Shown: positions 25,532 through 34,250 of the stretch, one piece after another
How the letters are laid out: every line of letters starts with the position of its first letter
Numbering within the stretch: the first letter of the stretch is position 1
Assembly: GCF_000023825.1 (NCBI RefSeq)
Contig: NC_013061.1
Span: 1,488,001 to 1,552,000 of the forward strand
Length of the DNA: 64,000 bases
Direction: 5' to 3'
Source: Pedobacter heparinus DSM 2366
Lineage (GTDB): Bacteria; Bacteroidota; Bacteroidia; Sphingobacteriales; Sphingobacteriaceae
The notes under the pieces: generated by a model
The model's input: the letters and a program-made list of their open reading frames with translations, nothing else
What the model was told of the DNA's origin: nothing
The model's database searches: none
Program-made: the position numbers and the translations under genes

Positions 25532-28500
25532 ATGCAATTAATCTTTACATACAAGTTTGCTATTATGAAACTTTTTTATCTGATATGCTTTTTAACGCTT
25601 AGCGGAGTACTTCAGGCAAACACTTTAGTAGGGCAGGATCTGAACAAGATTGTCGTCTCTTTAGAACTAAAGAGTGCAAGCCTGAAAGAAACGTTGAAAC
25701 AAATAGAACAACGCAGCAAAATCCGTTTCACTTATAAAAGTGAAGACCTTTCAGGATCTGATCTTGTTACCTATCAGAAGAACAACCAGAAACTGTCAGA
25801 TGTACTTCAGGAACTGCTGGCCAACACCGGGCTTACCTATGAAAAAATCGCTACAAACGTGCTGATCATCAAAAAAGAATCTGTCTCTAAAGATGCAGAA
25901 ACAGCACAGGTATCAGCAGTTGTCATACGTGGTAAAGTCACTGATGATAAAGGAATGCCTATCCCTGGCGTTAACGTGTTGATTAAAGGGACCACTAACG
26001 GAACTGTAACTGCCCAGGATGGGACTTATACCCTAAATGCTCAGCAAAATACAGGTACGCTGGTTGTTTCCTTTATTGGATACATTAAACAGGAAATCAA
26101 TTTTTCAGGAGCAGGAACTTATAATGTGAGCCTCGTAAATGAGGATAAAGGCCTGAATGAAGTAGTAGTGATCGGTTACGGTACAACCACCAAAAAAGAC
26201 CTTACAGGATCGGTAGGCCAGGTAAAAATGGACGACCTGGTAAAAGCTCCGGTTTTCACTTTTACCGAAGCGCTTGCAGGCCGGGTGGCGGGTGTGCAGG
26301 TGTCTACAAGTGATGGACAACCAGGCAGTGCACAAGACATCGTAATACGAGGCTCTGGTTCGCTAACCCAAAGTACTGCCCCATTATATGTAATAGATGG
26401 TTTTGCGATGGAGAGTTTTCAAAGTAATTCTTTGAACCCCGACGATATTGAATCGATCACCGTACTAAAGGATGCCTCAGGCACAGCAATTTATGGCGCG
26501 CGCGGGGCCAATGGGGTAGTCGTAATACAAACCAAAAAAGGAAAAGCAGGAAAACCTGTAATTACACTAAACAGTTCCCTGGGCGTGCAGGAGTTGAGAA
26601 AACAAATGGAAATGATGAGCCCTTATGAATTTGTTAAAACGCAATCAGAGATGATCAACACCAATCTGGTAAACCAGGTTTATTTTCCCAACGGTAAAAC
26701 TTTAGAATCGTACCGGGATGTGGCGGGTGTGAACTGGCAGGACCTGATATTTCGCCGTGGAACCATGCAGACCCATAATTTTGCCGTCAGAGGAGGCGGT
26801 GAACAAAGCAGGTATTCTGTATCAGGTGTGTTAAACGACCAGGAAGGTTTAATGATCAATTCAGGATATACCCGTGCGCTTGCCCGGGTTTCGTTAGACC
26901 AGGATGTAAGTAAGAAGTTGAAGGTTGGTTTTAATGCCAACTACAGTAATGCCACCTCTTTCGGTTTGGCTGCAGCTTCCAATACCGGGAGCTCGAATCT
27001 CTCCAATTATATATTTGCCAATGTATATGGCTACAGGCCGGTTTCGGCAGATGAAAATGCCAATCTGGAAGAAGAACTGATCGACCCTGATGTGGCGGTT
27101 AGCAGCAATAATGTACGTATAAACCCGGTTATCACTGCCCAAAATACACACCGTAAAACCATTAACAGCGAAATTGTTGGCAATGCTTATCTTACTTATA
27201 ATTTTATCAAAGAATTGGCTTTCAATTCAAGAATAGGTTATAGAAAACGCGTGGTCAGAGGTGAAGCTTTCTATAATTCACTAACTCCGCAAGGCTCCCC
27301 CCTAAACCCGGTCAATACCCGTGGGATAAATGGAAATTTCAGTTTTGCTGAGAACAATACCTGGACAGCAGAAAATACGCTGACCTATCAAAAAACTTTT
27401 AAGGAAGACCATAAACTTACCGCATTAGGAGGCTTTTCGCTTGAAGGGGTTGGTACAAATACTTATGGGGCTACCTCACAGTTTGTTCCAAACGAACAGC
27501 TTGGAATGCTGGGATTGGATGAAGGGACACCTTTAGCAATTGCAGCTAGCGGTGGAGATAATAAACTGATGTCTTTTTTTAGCAGAGTGGACTATAACTA
27601 CAAGTCAAAATATATGCTCAGTCTTGTTGTCCGTGCTGATGGTTCTTCAAAATTCAGGCCAGGCAAACAATGGGGATATTTTCCATCTGCTGCTTTTGCC
27701 TGGAACATGACAAGTGAAAGTTTCATGAAGTCTGTTCCTTTAATATCCAATTCTAAACTTAGGTTAAGCCATGGTTTATCTGGTAACAACAGGATTGGTA
27801 ACTATGAAACTTACAACCGCATCAGTTTTGACAAGATCGTAAATGGTGTTTCCTTTAATGATACTCCACAGCAAACCTCTGCCTGGCTGTCAGAATTGGG
27901 TAATACTGATCTTGAATGGGAAACCAGTATTACCACCAACATAGGATATGACCTGGGCCTTTTCAGAAACAGGATTGAACTGACTGCAGAAATATACCGG
28001 AAGACAACCGACAACTTGTTGCTTAATGCCCAGATCCCATTCATTTCGGGATATTCGAACACCACCAAAAATATTGGTAAAATTAAAAATGAGGGTTTGG
28101 AACTTTCCCTCAATACGGTAAACATTTCTACACCTTCATTCAGATGGGAAAGTAATTTTAACATCAGCTTCAACAGAAGCAAAATTCTTGAACTGACAGA
28201 GTCAAGTACTTTATTCTCTGACGTTTCAGGTGGTTTTTCACCGGCTCCCAGTTTGTGGGTAGCAAAAGTGGGGCAGCCGATATCTGTTTTTCACGGTTAT
28301 GTTTTTGATGGTGTTTATCAGTATGAAGATTTTAATAATCCTGTACCTGGCCTTTATTCGCTGAAGCTTAATGTACCTACAAATGGAAACGCCCGCGCCT
28401 CTATACAGCCTGGTGATATCAAATACAGAGACCTGAATGGTGACGGGATTGTTAACGGTTTTGACCAGACCGTAATTGGCAGGGCCGAACCTGTACATAC

Positions 28501-28990
28501 CGGTGGTTTTTCCAATAATTTTTCTTATAATGGTTTAACGCTGAACCTGTTTTTTCAATGGTCGTCCGGAAATGATATTTTTAATGGCAATAGGCTGGTA
28601 TTTGAAGGTAACTCAAATTATTATTACCACATGAACCAGTTTGCGTCATGGGTAGACAGGTGGTCGCCTACGAACCCCACCAATAAGAATTTCAGAGTAG
28701 GTGGCCAGGGCCCCGCGGCAATGGGCTCTTCAAGGGTAATTGAAGACGGTTCTTATCTACGGTTAAAAACGGTATCACTTGCCTATCAGATCCCTTCAAG
28801 GTTCATTAATAAACTTTACCTGAAAAACCTTTCAGTTCATGCATCGGCACAAAACCTGCTTACCTGGACCAGTTATTCCGGCCTGGACCCTGAAGTATCT
28901 GTTAAGAGTTCGGCCTTAACACGTGGTTTCGACTATTCAGCGTATCCGCAGGCACAGACTATAGTTTTTGGATTGAACGCAACCTTTTAA
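25532..28990 (+). CDS. SusC-like TonB-dependent transducer with STN domain
   Basis: A 1152-residue outer-membrane receptor. A signal peptide is followed by an STN domain (about 45-115, 'VVSLELKSASLKETLKQIEQ', 'YEKIATNVLIIKKE'), a carboxypeptidase-D-like regulatory domain (about 130-205, 'VRGKVTDDKGMPIPGVNVLI'-type, here 'VIRGKVTDDKGMPIPGVNV'), a TonB box region, a plug ('LAGRVAGVQVSTSDGQPGSA', 'IESITVLKDASGTAIYGARG') and a 22-strand barrel ending 'IVFGLNATF'. The STN domain passes the substrate signal to FecR encoded upstream. The start may be ATG 25532 or ATG 25565; the latter gives a cleaner signal peptide. It forms an operon with SusD 22 bp downstream. Confidence 0.94.
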   Translation: MQLIFTYKFAIMKLFYLICFLTLSGVLQANTLVGQDLNKIVVSLELKSASLKETLKQIEQRSKIRFTYKSEDLSGSDLVTYQKNNQKLSDVLQELLANTGLTYEKIATNVLIIKKESVSKDAETAQVSAVVIRGKVTDDKGMPIPGVNVLIKGTTNGTVTAQDGTYTLNAQQNTGTLVVSFIGYIKQEINFSGAGTYNVSLVNEDKGLNEVVVIGYGTTTKKDLTGSVGQVKMDDLVKAPVFTFTEALAGRVAGVQVSTSDGQPGSAQDIVIRGSGSLTQSTAPLYVIDGFAMESFQSNSLNPDDIESITVLKDASGTAIYGARGANGVVVIQTKKGKAGKPVITLNSSLGVQELRKQMEMMSPYEFVKTQSEMINTNLVNQVYFPNGKTLESYRDVAGVNWQDLIFRRGTMQTHNFAVRGGGEQSRYSVSGVLNDQEGLMINSGYTRALARVSLDQDVSKKLKVGFNANYSNATSFGLAAASNTGSSNLSNYIFANVYGYRPVSADENANLEEELIDPDVAVSSNNVRINPVITAQNTHRKTINSEIVGNAYLTYNFIKELAFNSRIGYRKRVVRGEAFYNSLTPQGSPLNPVNTRGINGNFSFAENNTWTAENTLTYQKTFKEDHKLTALGGFSLEGVGTNTYGATSQFVPNEQLGMLGLDEGTPLAIAASGGDNKLMSFFSRVDYNYKSKYMLSLVVRADGSSKFRPGKQWGYFPSAAFAWNMTSESFMKSVPLISNSKLRLSHGLSGNNRIGNYETYNRISFDKIVNGVSFNDTPQQTSAWLSELGNTDLEWETSITTNIGYDLGLFRNRIELTAEIYRKTTDNLLLNAQIPFISGYSNTTKNIGKIKNEGLELSLNTVNISTPSFRWESNFNISFNRSKILELTESSTLFSDVSGGFSPAPSLWVAKVGQPISVFHGYVFDGVYQYEDFNNPVPGLYSLKLNVPTNGNARASIQPGDIKYRDLNGDGIVNGFDQTVIGRAEPVHTGGFSNNFSYNGLTLNLFFQWSSGNDIFNGNRLVFEGNSNYYYHMNQFASWVDRWSPTNPTNKNFRVGGQGPAAMGSSRVIEDGSYLRLKTVSLAYQIPSRFINKLYLKNLSVHASAQNLLTWTSYSGLDPEVSVKSSALTRGFDYSAYPQAQTIVFGLNATF

Positions 28991-29011
28991 ACCGTATTTA
29001 AAAATATTCTC

Positions 29012-30853
29012 ATGAAACAGATCACTTATTTATTAATGATCATAGCTTGTTTAAGTGCAAGCTCATGCAAAAAATTCCTGGAAACAGACCCTAAGGACTT
29101 TATTTCTCCTGAAAACTATTATCAAACAGAAGAACATCTCAATCTGGCTTTAAATGGTGTATACGTTCCACTATATTCAAGGCCCGTATATGGCAGCGTA
29201 TATATGGGCAGGATGAATATGTGCGCAGATGAAGCGTTTTACGCGCGGCAGGAAATAGGCTTGCGTACCAACTCACATGCCGCCGGTGACACAGAACTGG
29301 AAGGCATCTGGAAGAGTATGTATACCGGTATAGATCGTGCCAATGCGCTACTTGCCAACCTGCATAAACCCACAATGGATGAGGGTAAAAGACAGATCAT
29401 CCGCGGACAGGCCTTATTTTTAAGGGGTTATTATTATTTTATGCTGGTGCAGAATTTTGGTGGTGTACCGCTTGTGATATCGCCTACAACCTCTCCGGAA
29501 AGTGCCGGGAAACCGCGTGCATCTGTTGCAGAAGTGTATGCCCAGATTGTTAAAGATATGGAAGAATCTGAAAACCTGGTACAGCCTATACGCACATTGG
29601 GCTTTGGCGGCAAGATCAGTAAATCTGCTGTACGTGGTATGCTGGCACGTGTAAACCTTTATATGGCTGGCTATCCGTTAAATGACCAGTCGAGATATGC
29701 TGAAGCCAGTAAATGGGCAAAAAAGGTAATAGATGATCCAGAAGCTGCACATGTGCTGAACCCGGATTATAAAAATATTTTTATCCGCTATGCCAATGAC
29801 ACTTATGATGTAAGTGAAAGTATATTGGAAGCCGAATTTTACGGGAACAACTCAAACAGTAACAACACTTTTGGTGCTGTTGGCAGTCTGATCGGAATCG
29901 CGACCACAAATACTACAATAGGAGGTGCATATGGTATGCATCAGGTTACGGCAAAAATGTATCGTAAATACGAACCCGGTGATGACCGCAGGGACTGGAA
30001 CATTTCTGCTTTTAACTATAATGCTACTACCGGTGCCAAGGTGTTTTTTAGCCAGGCGCTTTTAGATAACCCACCAAATACGAATATTTATACCAGATAT
30101 GCAGCAAAATTCAGAAGGGAATATGAAAAGGTACTGCCAAAAATAAATTACAATACGCCCCAGAATTTCCCTATCCTCCGTTTTTCTGACGTATTATTAA
30201 TGTATGCAGAGGCAGAAAGCCAATCTAAAGGAGTGGTTACCACTGATGCAATTGAAGCTGTTAATAAAGTAAGGAGAAGGGCTTGGTCGCAGGGGATCAA
30301 GAATATTGCGGTCACCAGTGGCGGAACTGGTTATACTACCGCACCTTCGGTTACGATTTCGGGTACGGGTGGTGCTACGGCCACGGCAATAATATCAGGT
30401 GGTGTGGTAACTGCTATAGTATTAAACCCCGATGCCACATACGGCATGGGCGCAGGCCGGGGTAAATATGCCTCTGTACCTACTATAACATTTAGCGGAG
30501 GGGGCGGAAATGGGGCTGCAGCGGTTGCAACAATATACAAAACAGAGGATGCCAATCTTACGAATACCCAAACCGCGTCTAAAGAAAGTTTTATGGAAGT
30601 AATCCGTGATGAACGGATGAGGGAACTTGCCTATGAAGCGCTTAGGAAACCCGATCTGATCCGCTGGGGAATGTACATGGCAGAAATGAAACAGACATTA
30701 GCCATGATGCAATCAGACAATGCCGTGCAGCCGCTTACCGCATCATGGTATACCCTAACCTATTCAAATGTAGAAGAGAGGAATCTGTTATATCCTATCC
30801 CTACCCGCGAAATTACATTAAATCAAGCCTTAGTCCAAAACCCTGGCTGGTAA
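29012..30853 (+). CDS. SusD-family lipoprotein with a Gly/Thr-rich repeat insertion
   Basis: A 613-residue surface glycan-binding lipoprotein (lipobox 'SASSC', Cys19). Normal SusD segments are present: 'YTGIDRANALLANLHKPTMD', 'GQALFLRGYYYFMLVQNFGG', 'GMLARVNLYMAGYPLND', 'LRFSDVLLMYAEAESQSKG', 'IEAVNKVRRRAWSQG', and the late 'IRDERMRELAYEALRKPDLI' block. Between the last two, residues ~430-510 hold an insertion unlike SusD. It has the form GGTGYTTAP.VTISGTGGATATA, then a second weaker copy (ASVPTITFSGGGGNGAAAVA), a pattern met in phage-tail and adhesin beta-repeats. This may extend the binding surface. It is the SusC partner of this PUL. Confidence 0.92.
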   Translation: MKQITYLLMIIACLSASSCKKFLETDPKDFISPENYYQTEEHLNLALNGVYVPLYSRPVYGSVYMGRMNMCADEAFYARQEIGLRTNSHAAGDTELEGIWKSMYTGIDRANALLANLHKPTMDEGKRQIIRGQALFLRGYYYFMLVQNFGGVPLVISPTTSPESAGKPRASVAEVYAQIVKDMEESENLVQPIRTLGFGGKISKSAVRGMLARVNLYMAGYPLNDQSRYAEASKWAKKVIDDPEAAHVLNPDYKNIFIRYANDTYDVSESILEAEFYGNNSNSNNTFGAVGSLIGIATTNTTIGGAYGMHQVTAKMYRKYEPGDDRRDWNISAFNYNATTGAKVFFSQALLDNPPNTNIYTRYAAKFRREYEKVLPKINYNTPQNFPILRFSDVLLMYAEAESQSKGVVTTDAIEAVNKVRRRAWSQGIKNIAVTSGGTGYTTAPSVTISGTGGATATAIISGGVVTAIVLNPDATYGMGAGRGKYASVPTITFSGGGGNGAAAVATIYKTEDANLTNTQTASKESFMEVIRDERMRELAYEALRKPDLIRWGMYMAEMKQTLAMMQSDNAVQPLTASWYTLTYSNVEERNLLYPIPTREITLNQALVQNPGW

Positions 30854-30866
30854 TCATTGACATAAG

Positions 30867-31838
30867 ATGAAGCATATGAAATTTATATATCAAAAACTAT
30901 TCTTAGTATTATTTATACTATCAGGTTGTTCAAAATTTGATGAGGTGGGCCTGCCTGATTTTGAGGTCAGCACAACCTCATCTACATTTAAAAAAGGTAC
31001 TCCTGTTGAGTTTACTTTTAATGGAAATCCTCAGTTGATTTCTGTATATACCGGTGAAACTGGCAGAGATTATGCTTATAAAGATGGGAGGGTAATGGAC
31101 ATAAGCAGTCTTAACCTTTCTTTTAACAGTGCAGTAACAAATAGTGCAACAAGCAATCTTCAAACAGGAATGTTTTCCCTTTTGGTTTCTACCGATTTTA
31201 ATGGTGATTATTCAAATATTACCAGTGTTGAAAATGCTACCTGGACTGATGTAACCAGCAGGTTGAGCAAGCTGGAAGCGAATACGAATGCTACATCCAG
31301 TGCGGCCACACCAGCCGCAGGAATAGCACTTACCGATCTTAGGGTAGCAGGAAAACCATTTTTTATTGCTTTTAAGTACAACATCCGTCAGCAAAGCATT
31401 TATGGTGTCTGGAAAATATGGACTTTCCAGGCCTTTAGTCTTACCGCTACGGGATCTGCTGGTACACAAGTACTGGGCAATATGACCACTACTGCTTTTC
31501 GTGTTGTACAGAAAAATCCCGAGATCATTTCCAGGACTACTGCTACAACTACTGCGCTAACCTTGCAGCATGCAGATCTGACGCTTAATCCCGCAGCTGC
31601 AGAGATACCAACACAAAACTGGCTGATCACACAAGGGTTTACAAATACCAATAAGATAGACTATGGTCCCGATCTTGCTATCCCTATACAGGGGGGTACC
31701 AGTGCTGTAGAAAAAAAGAACTATACCTACACTTTTGCCAACGCTGGCAAATACAAGGTTTATTTTGTAGCTGCGAATGAGAATACAAAAGACAGAAAAG
31801 AAGTGGTAAGGTCAATCGAGCTGACCATTACTGAATAA
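30867..31838 (+). CDS. DUF5017 surface lipoprotein (SusE-position glycan-binding protein)
   Basis: A 323-residue lipoprotein. The lipobox 'FILSGC' (Cys21) is followed by Ser-Lys-Phe-Asp-Glu, a probable surface-export signal. The N-terminal Ig-like part ('FKKGTPVEFTFNGNPQLISV', 'YTGETGRDYAYKDGR') matches DUF5017, a family found immediately after SusC/SusD pairs and thought to bind the target glycan at the cell surface. The C-terminal part ends in a PKD-like strand set ('YTYTFANAGKYKVYFVAAN'). It lies 13 bp after SusD and is certainly co-transcribed with it. An internal ATG at 30876 is an alternative start. Confidence 0.88.
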   Translation: MKHMKFIYQKLFLVLFILSGCSKFDEVGLPDFEVSTTSSTFKKGTPVEFTFNGNPQLISVYTGETGRDYAYKDGRVMDISSLNLSFNSAVTNSATSNLQTGMFSLLVSTDFNGDYSNITSVENATWTDVTSRLSKLEANTNATSSAATPAAGIALTDLRVAGKPFFIAFKYNIRQQSIYGVWKIWTFQAFSLTATGSAGTQVLGNMTTTAFRVVQKNPEIISRTTATTTALTLQHADLTLNPAAAEIPTQNWLITQGFTNTNKIDYGPDLAIPIQGGTSAVEKKNYTYTFANAGKYKVYFVAANENTKDRKEVVRSIELTITE

Positions 31839-31936
31839 TAAAATACAATACAGGCCGCCATTATAGGTATGAAGTACCCAATCATTGGTGCTGAGGGATA
31901 CAAATGCCGCTTCAGCAGTAATGGTGTGCCCTTTTC

Positions 31937-31971
31937 AGAGTGCGTCTGTTTATGGTTTGACAGACGCCTCT
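31937..31971 (+). terminator. Probable terminator or attenuator after the DUF5017 gene
   Basis: The hairpin AGAG-T-GCGTCTGT (31937-31949) pairs with ACAGACGC-CTCT (31960-31971), leaving one bulged T and a 10-nt loop, and is followed by ATTTTAC. The T run is short, so it may only reduce transcription into the phosphoesterase gene 76 bp downstream. Confidence 0.55.
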
Positions 31972-32047
31972 ATTTTACAATCCTTTTAGATACAGTGCCG
32001 GAGAAATTAGGGAAAATATCATCATCATTAACATAATCTATTTAGAA

Positions 32048-33568
32048 ATGAAAAAAGTATTCCTGTTTTTAACAATTGCATTGTGCTTTTCACAATGTAA
32101 AAAGGCTGGCAACACCCAGTCAGCTGAATCCGCCAACAGCCGTAAACAGTCTGTCACACAAACGCCGACATCACTCCAGGCAGCTGCAGCAACTGATTTT
32201 ACGGTTATTTTTATACCAGATACCCAGTATTATATGGATGAAGATAGTCATGGAGGCACTTACTCCATGTTTGTCAAACAAATCGATTGGATCATTGCCA
32301 ATAAAACCAGTCAGAACATCGTTTATGTGGGCGGGCTTGGAGATATTGTAGACAATGGGAATAATGTTTCGGAATGGAATGAAGCAAAAAACCAATACGC
32401 GAGGTTATCGGCTGCCGGAATCCCATATGGTTTAAGTGTGGGTAATCATGATCAATATCCAAACGGGACTCCCGGAGGCAATTCCACTGCAGAATACAAT
32501 GCAAGGTTTGGAAGAACAGAGTTCCATAACCGTGCCCATTATGGCGGCAATTATTTAGGCCCAAGCAGCAACAACAACGATAGCCATTATGATTTATTTA
32601 CAGCTGGAGGTATTGACTTCATCGTAATCCATGTAGAATACGATGCTACAGAAGCACATGGATTATCGCTGAACAACTGGGTCGACGAAATATTGGCTGC
32701 CCACTCGTCACGGAAAGCAATTGTTGTAACGCATTATGTCATCAACGGATCAGGTGCATTTAGTTCCCAGGCTTCATTGTTGTATAGTAAAATCAAATAC
32801 CGCCCAAACCTGTTCATGATGTATGGTGGCCATATCAGCGCAAGGGTATCCAATACGGCAACAACCAATGGCAATGTTACACGCTTATACCTGGCAGATT
32901 ACCAGGGAGAGCCGAATGGGGGAGAAGGATTTCTCCGTATACTCAAATTCAGGCCAGATCTCAATGTAGTAGAAACCAAGTCCTATTCCCCATATCTAAA
33001 CCAGTATCTTACAGCGGCAAATGAACAGTTTACCCATACCATGTTTACCTTTCCCTATGCTTATCCCGTTGCACTCAATGCTGTTGCAGATGCACATGTA
33101 AGAGACGGCGTTAATGGGAATGTAAACTATGGCACCGCCTCATTGATCGTACAGCGCGCCAGCCCCGCAGTAAACAGCTCTTATAAAACCTATCTTAAAT
33201 TTGACTTAAACAGCATTACCCAACCCATTAAAAGTGCAAAACTCCGGGTATTTGGCAATTCCAATGTAACAGGTACAGGAACCTGCACCATTAATTGTTA
33301 CGGCAATGGCGATGCATGGACCGAAACCGGGCTTACCTGGAACAATGCCCCTGCTGTAGTCAACGTCAAGCTCGCATCAACCTGGGTCAACAGCCTGAAC
33401 AAATACCATGAATTTGATGTAACAGGCTATGTACAGGAGCAGGCAGCCGGAGACAAAATCGTTTCCCTGCAATTGAATATGACCGCAAACCAGGACAAGC
33501 AATGTAATTTCTATAGTAAAGAAAATGCTGCAGCTGCCAACAGACCCCAGTTATTTATATATCATTAA
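32048..33568 (+). CDS. Metallophosphoesterase lipoprotein with C-terminal DNRLRE domain
   Basis: A 506-residue lipoprotein (lipobox 'CFSQC', Cys17). A calcineurin-like metallophosphoesterase domain runs ~50-320 with all metal motifs: 'PDTQYY' (Asp58), 'GDIVDNG' (Asp99), 'GNHD' (Asn132-His133), 'VTHY', and 'YGGHIS'. A C-terminal DNRLRE-type domain (~345-505; 'DAHVRDGVNGNVNYGTASLI', 'TWNNAPAV', 'YHEFDVTGYVQEQAAGD'), of the kind associated with carbohydrate binding (CBM96-like), follows. Together this suggests a surface enzyme removing phosphate from a phosphorylated glycan or a glycan-attached phosphodiester; the substrate is inferred. It follows the SusC/SusD/DUF5017 genes on the same strand. 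Confidence 0.88.
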   Translation: MKKVFLFLTIALCFSQCKKAGNTQSAESANSRKQSVTQTPTSLQAAAATDFTVIFIPDTQYYMDEDSHGGTYSMFVKQIDWIIANKTSQNIVYVGGLGDIVDNGNNVSEWNEAKNQYARLSAAGIPYGLSVGNHDQYPNGTPGGNSTAEYNARFGRTEFHNRAHYGGNYLGPSSNNNDSHYDLFTAGGIDFIVIHVEYDATEAHGLSLNNWVDEILAAHSSRKAIVVTHYVINGSGAFSSQASLLYSKIKYRPNLFMMYGGHISARVSNTATTNGNVTRLYLADYQGEPNGGEGFLRILKFRPDLNVVETKSYSPYLNQYLTAANEQFTHTMFTFPYAYPVALNAVADAHVRDGVNGNVNYGTASLIVQRASPAVNSSYKTYLKFDLNSITQPIKSAKLRVFGNSNVTGTGTCTINCYGNGDAWTETGLTWNNAPAVVNVKLASTWVNSLNKYHEFDVTGYVQEQAAGDKIVSLQLNMTANQDKQCNFYSKENAAAANRPQLFIYH

Positions 33569-33647
33569 CAGCAATATAAATTGGGGGACAACAAATGAGG
33601 AAGCCGAAAATCAATAACAGAGTAGGCAAAACACTAATCATTATACC

Positions 33648-34088
33648 ATGAATATTTTTAATAAATTTAAATCATCCGGCTACAAAAGAGTATTTTTAGC
33701 CATTCCTTTGTTGATGGCATTCGTAATTTTTAACGCCTATAAAGGAAAGGATACATCAGCAGTTGTAAAACCAGCTGCACAATTCACAAAAACTACATTA
33801 AAAACAGATACCTGTGACCTTTCCAATGCCCTTACCACATTCCAATATCTGGATGGCATTACTCATATAACAACAGGTATTATAAATGTATCGACGAATG
33901 CCGTACCTGATGCGCTATACTATGTATGGTACCAGGATGATGCCTATCTAACAACAACTTATGTGCCTTATTTAGACACAGAGCCCTTATGCGGATGGCA
34001 TGATCTTGACGTCAGAGCGGTGACACCATGCGGTGAAACCAATCGGATCGGAAGTCCTTACACCGGAGCAGGTCCGCACTGTCCTTAA
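33648..34088 (+). CDS. Small exported protein of unknown function, Cys-containing
   Basis: A 146-residue protein with a positively charged start and one hydrophobic segment (about 15-30, 'VFLAIPLLMAFVIF') acting as signal anchor or signal peptide. The mature part has four cysteines (in 'KTDTCDLSN', 'EPLCGWHD', 'VTPCGETN' and the C-terminal 'PHCP'), consistent with two disulfides, and is rich in Thr, Tyr and Pro. I recognise no family. It follows the phosphoesterase gene by 79 bp and is followed by an imperfect hairpin. It could be a secreted accessory protein of the PUL, but nothing in its sequence says so. Confidence 0.75.
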   Translation: MNIFNKFKSSGYKRVFLAIPLLMAFVIFNAYKGKDTSAVVKPAAQFTKTTLKTDTCDLSNALTTFQYLDGITHITTGIINVSTNAVPDALYYVWYQDDAYLTTTYVPYLDTEPLCGWHDLDVRAVTPCGETNRIGSPYTGAGPHCP

Positions 34089-34098
34089 TAAATACCAA

Positions 34099-34136
34099 TA
34101 AGGCGCACTGCATTTCCCCCAAGCAGTGTTGCCTTA
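34099..34136 (+). terminator. Imperfect hairpin after the small exported protein gene
   Basis: TAAGGC-g-CACTGC at 34099-34111 pairs with GCAGTG-tt-GCCTTA at 34123-34136, with an 11-nt loop, 11 nt after the stop codon. There is no T run, so termination strength is uncertain; mRNA 3'-end stabilisation is an alternative. Confidence 0.45.
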
Positions 34137-34146
34137 AGCTGAATAC

Positions 34147-34174
34147 ATATTTACGCAAACGTTTGTGTAAATAT
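34147..34174. promoter_or_regulatory. 28-bp palindrome, LacI/PurR-family operator-like
   Basis: The two halves mirror each other at 13 of 14 positions around a central CG. The core ACGCAAACGTTTGTGT (34153-34168) differs by one base from the PurR-type operator ACGCAAACGTTTGCGT and fits the LacI/GalR rule of an odd-even palindrome centred on CG. It lies 77 bp upstream of the GH109-type gene. No LacI-family gene is present in the window. Confidence 0.65.
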
Positions 34175-34250
34175 ATGGGTTTCTCCAAAAAAATTAAATG
34201 ACTAATTTGGATTTGTTAAATACTAAATATCAACCATAACCAATACACAA

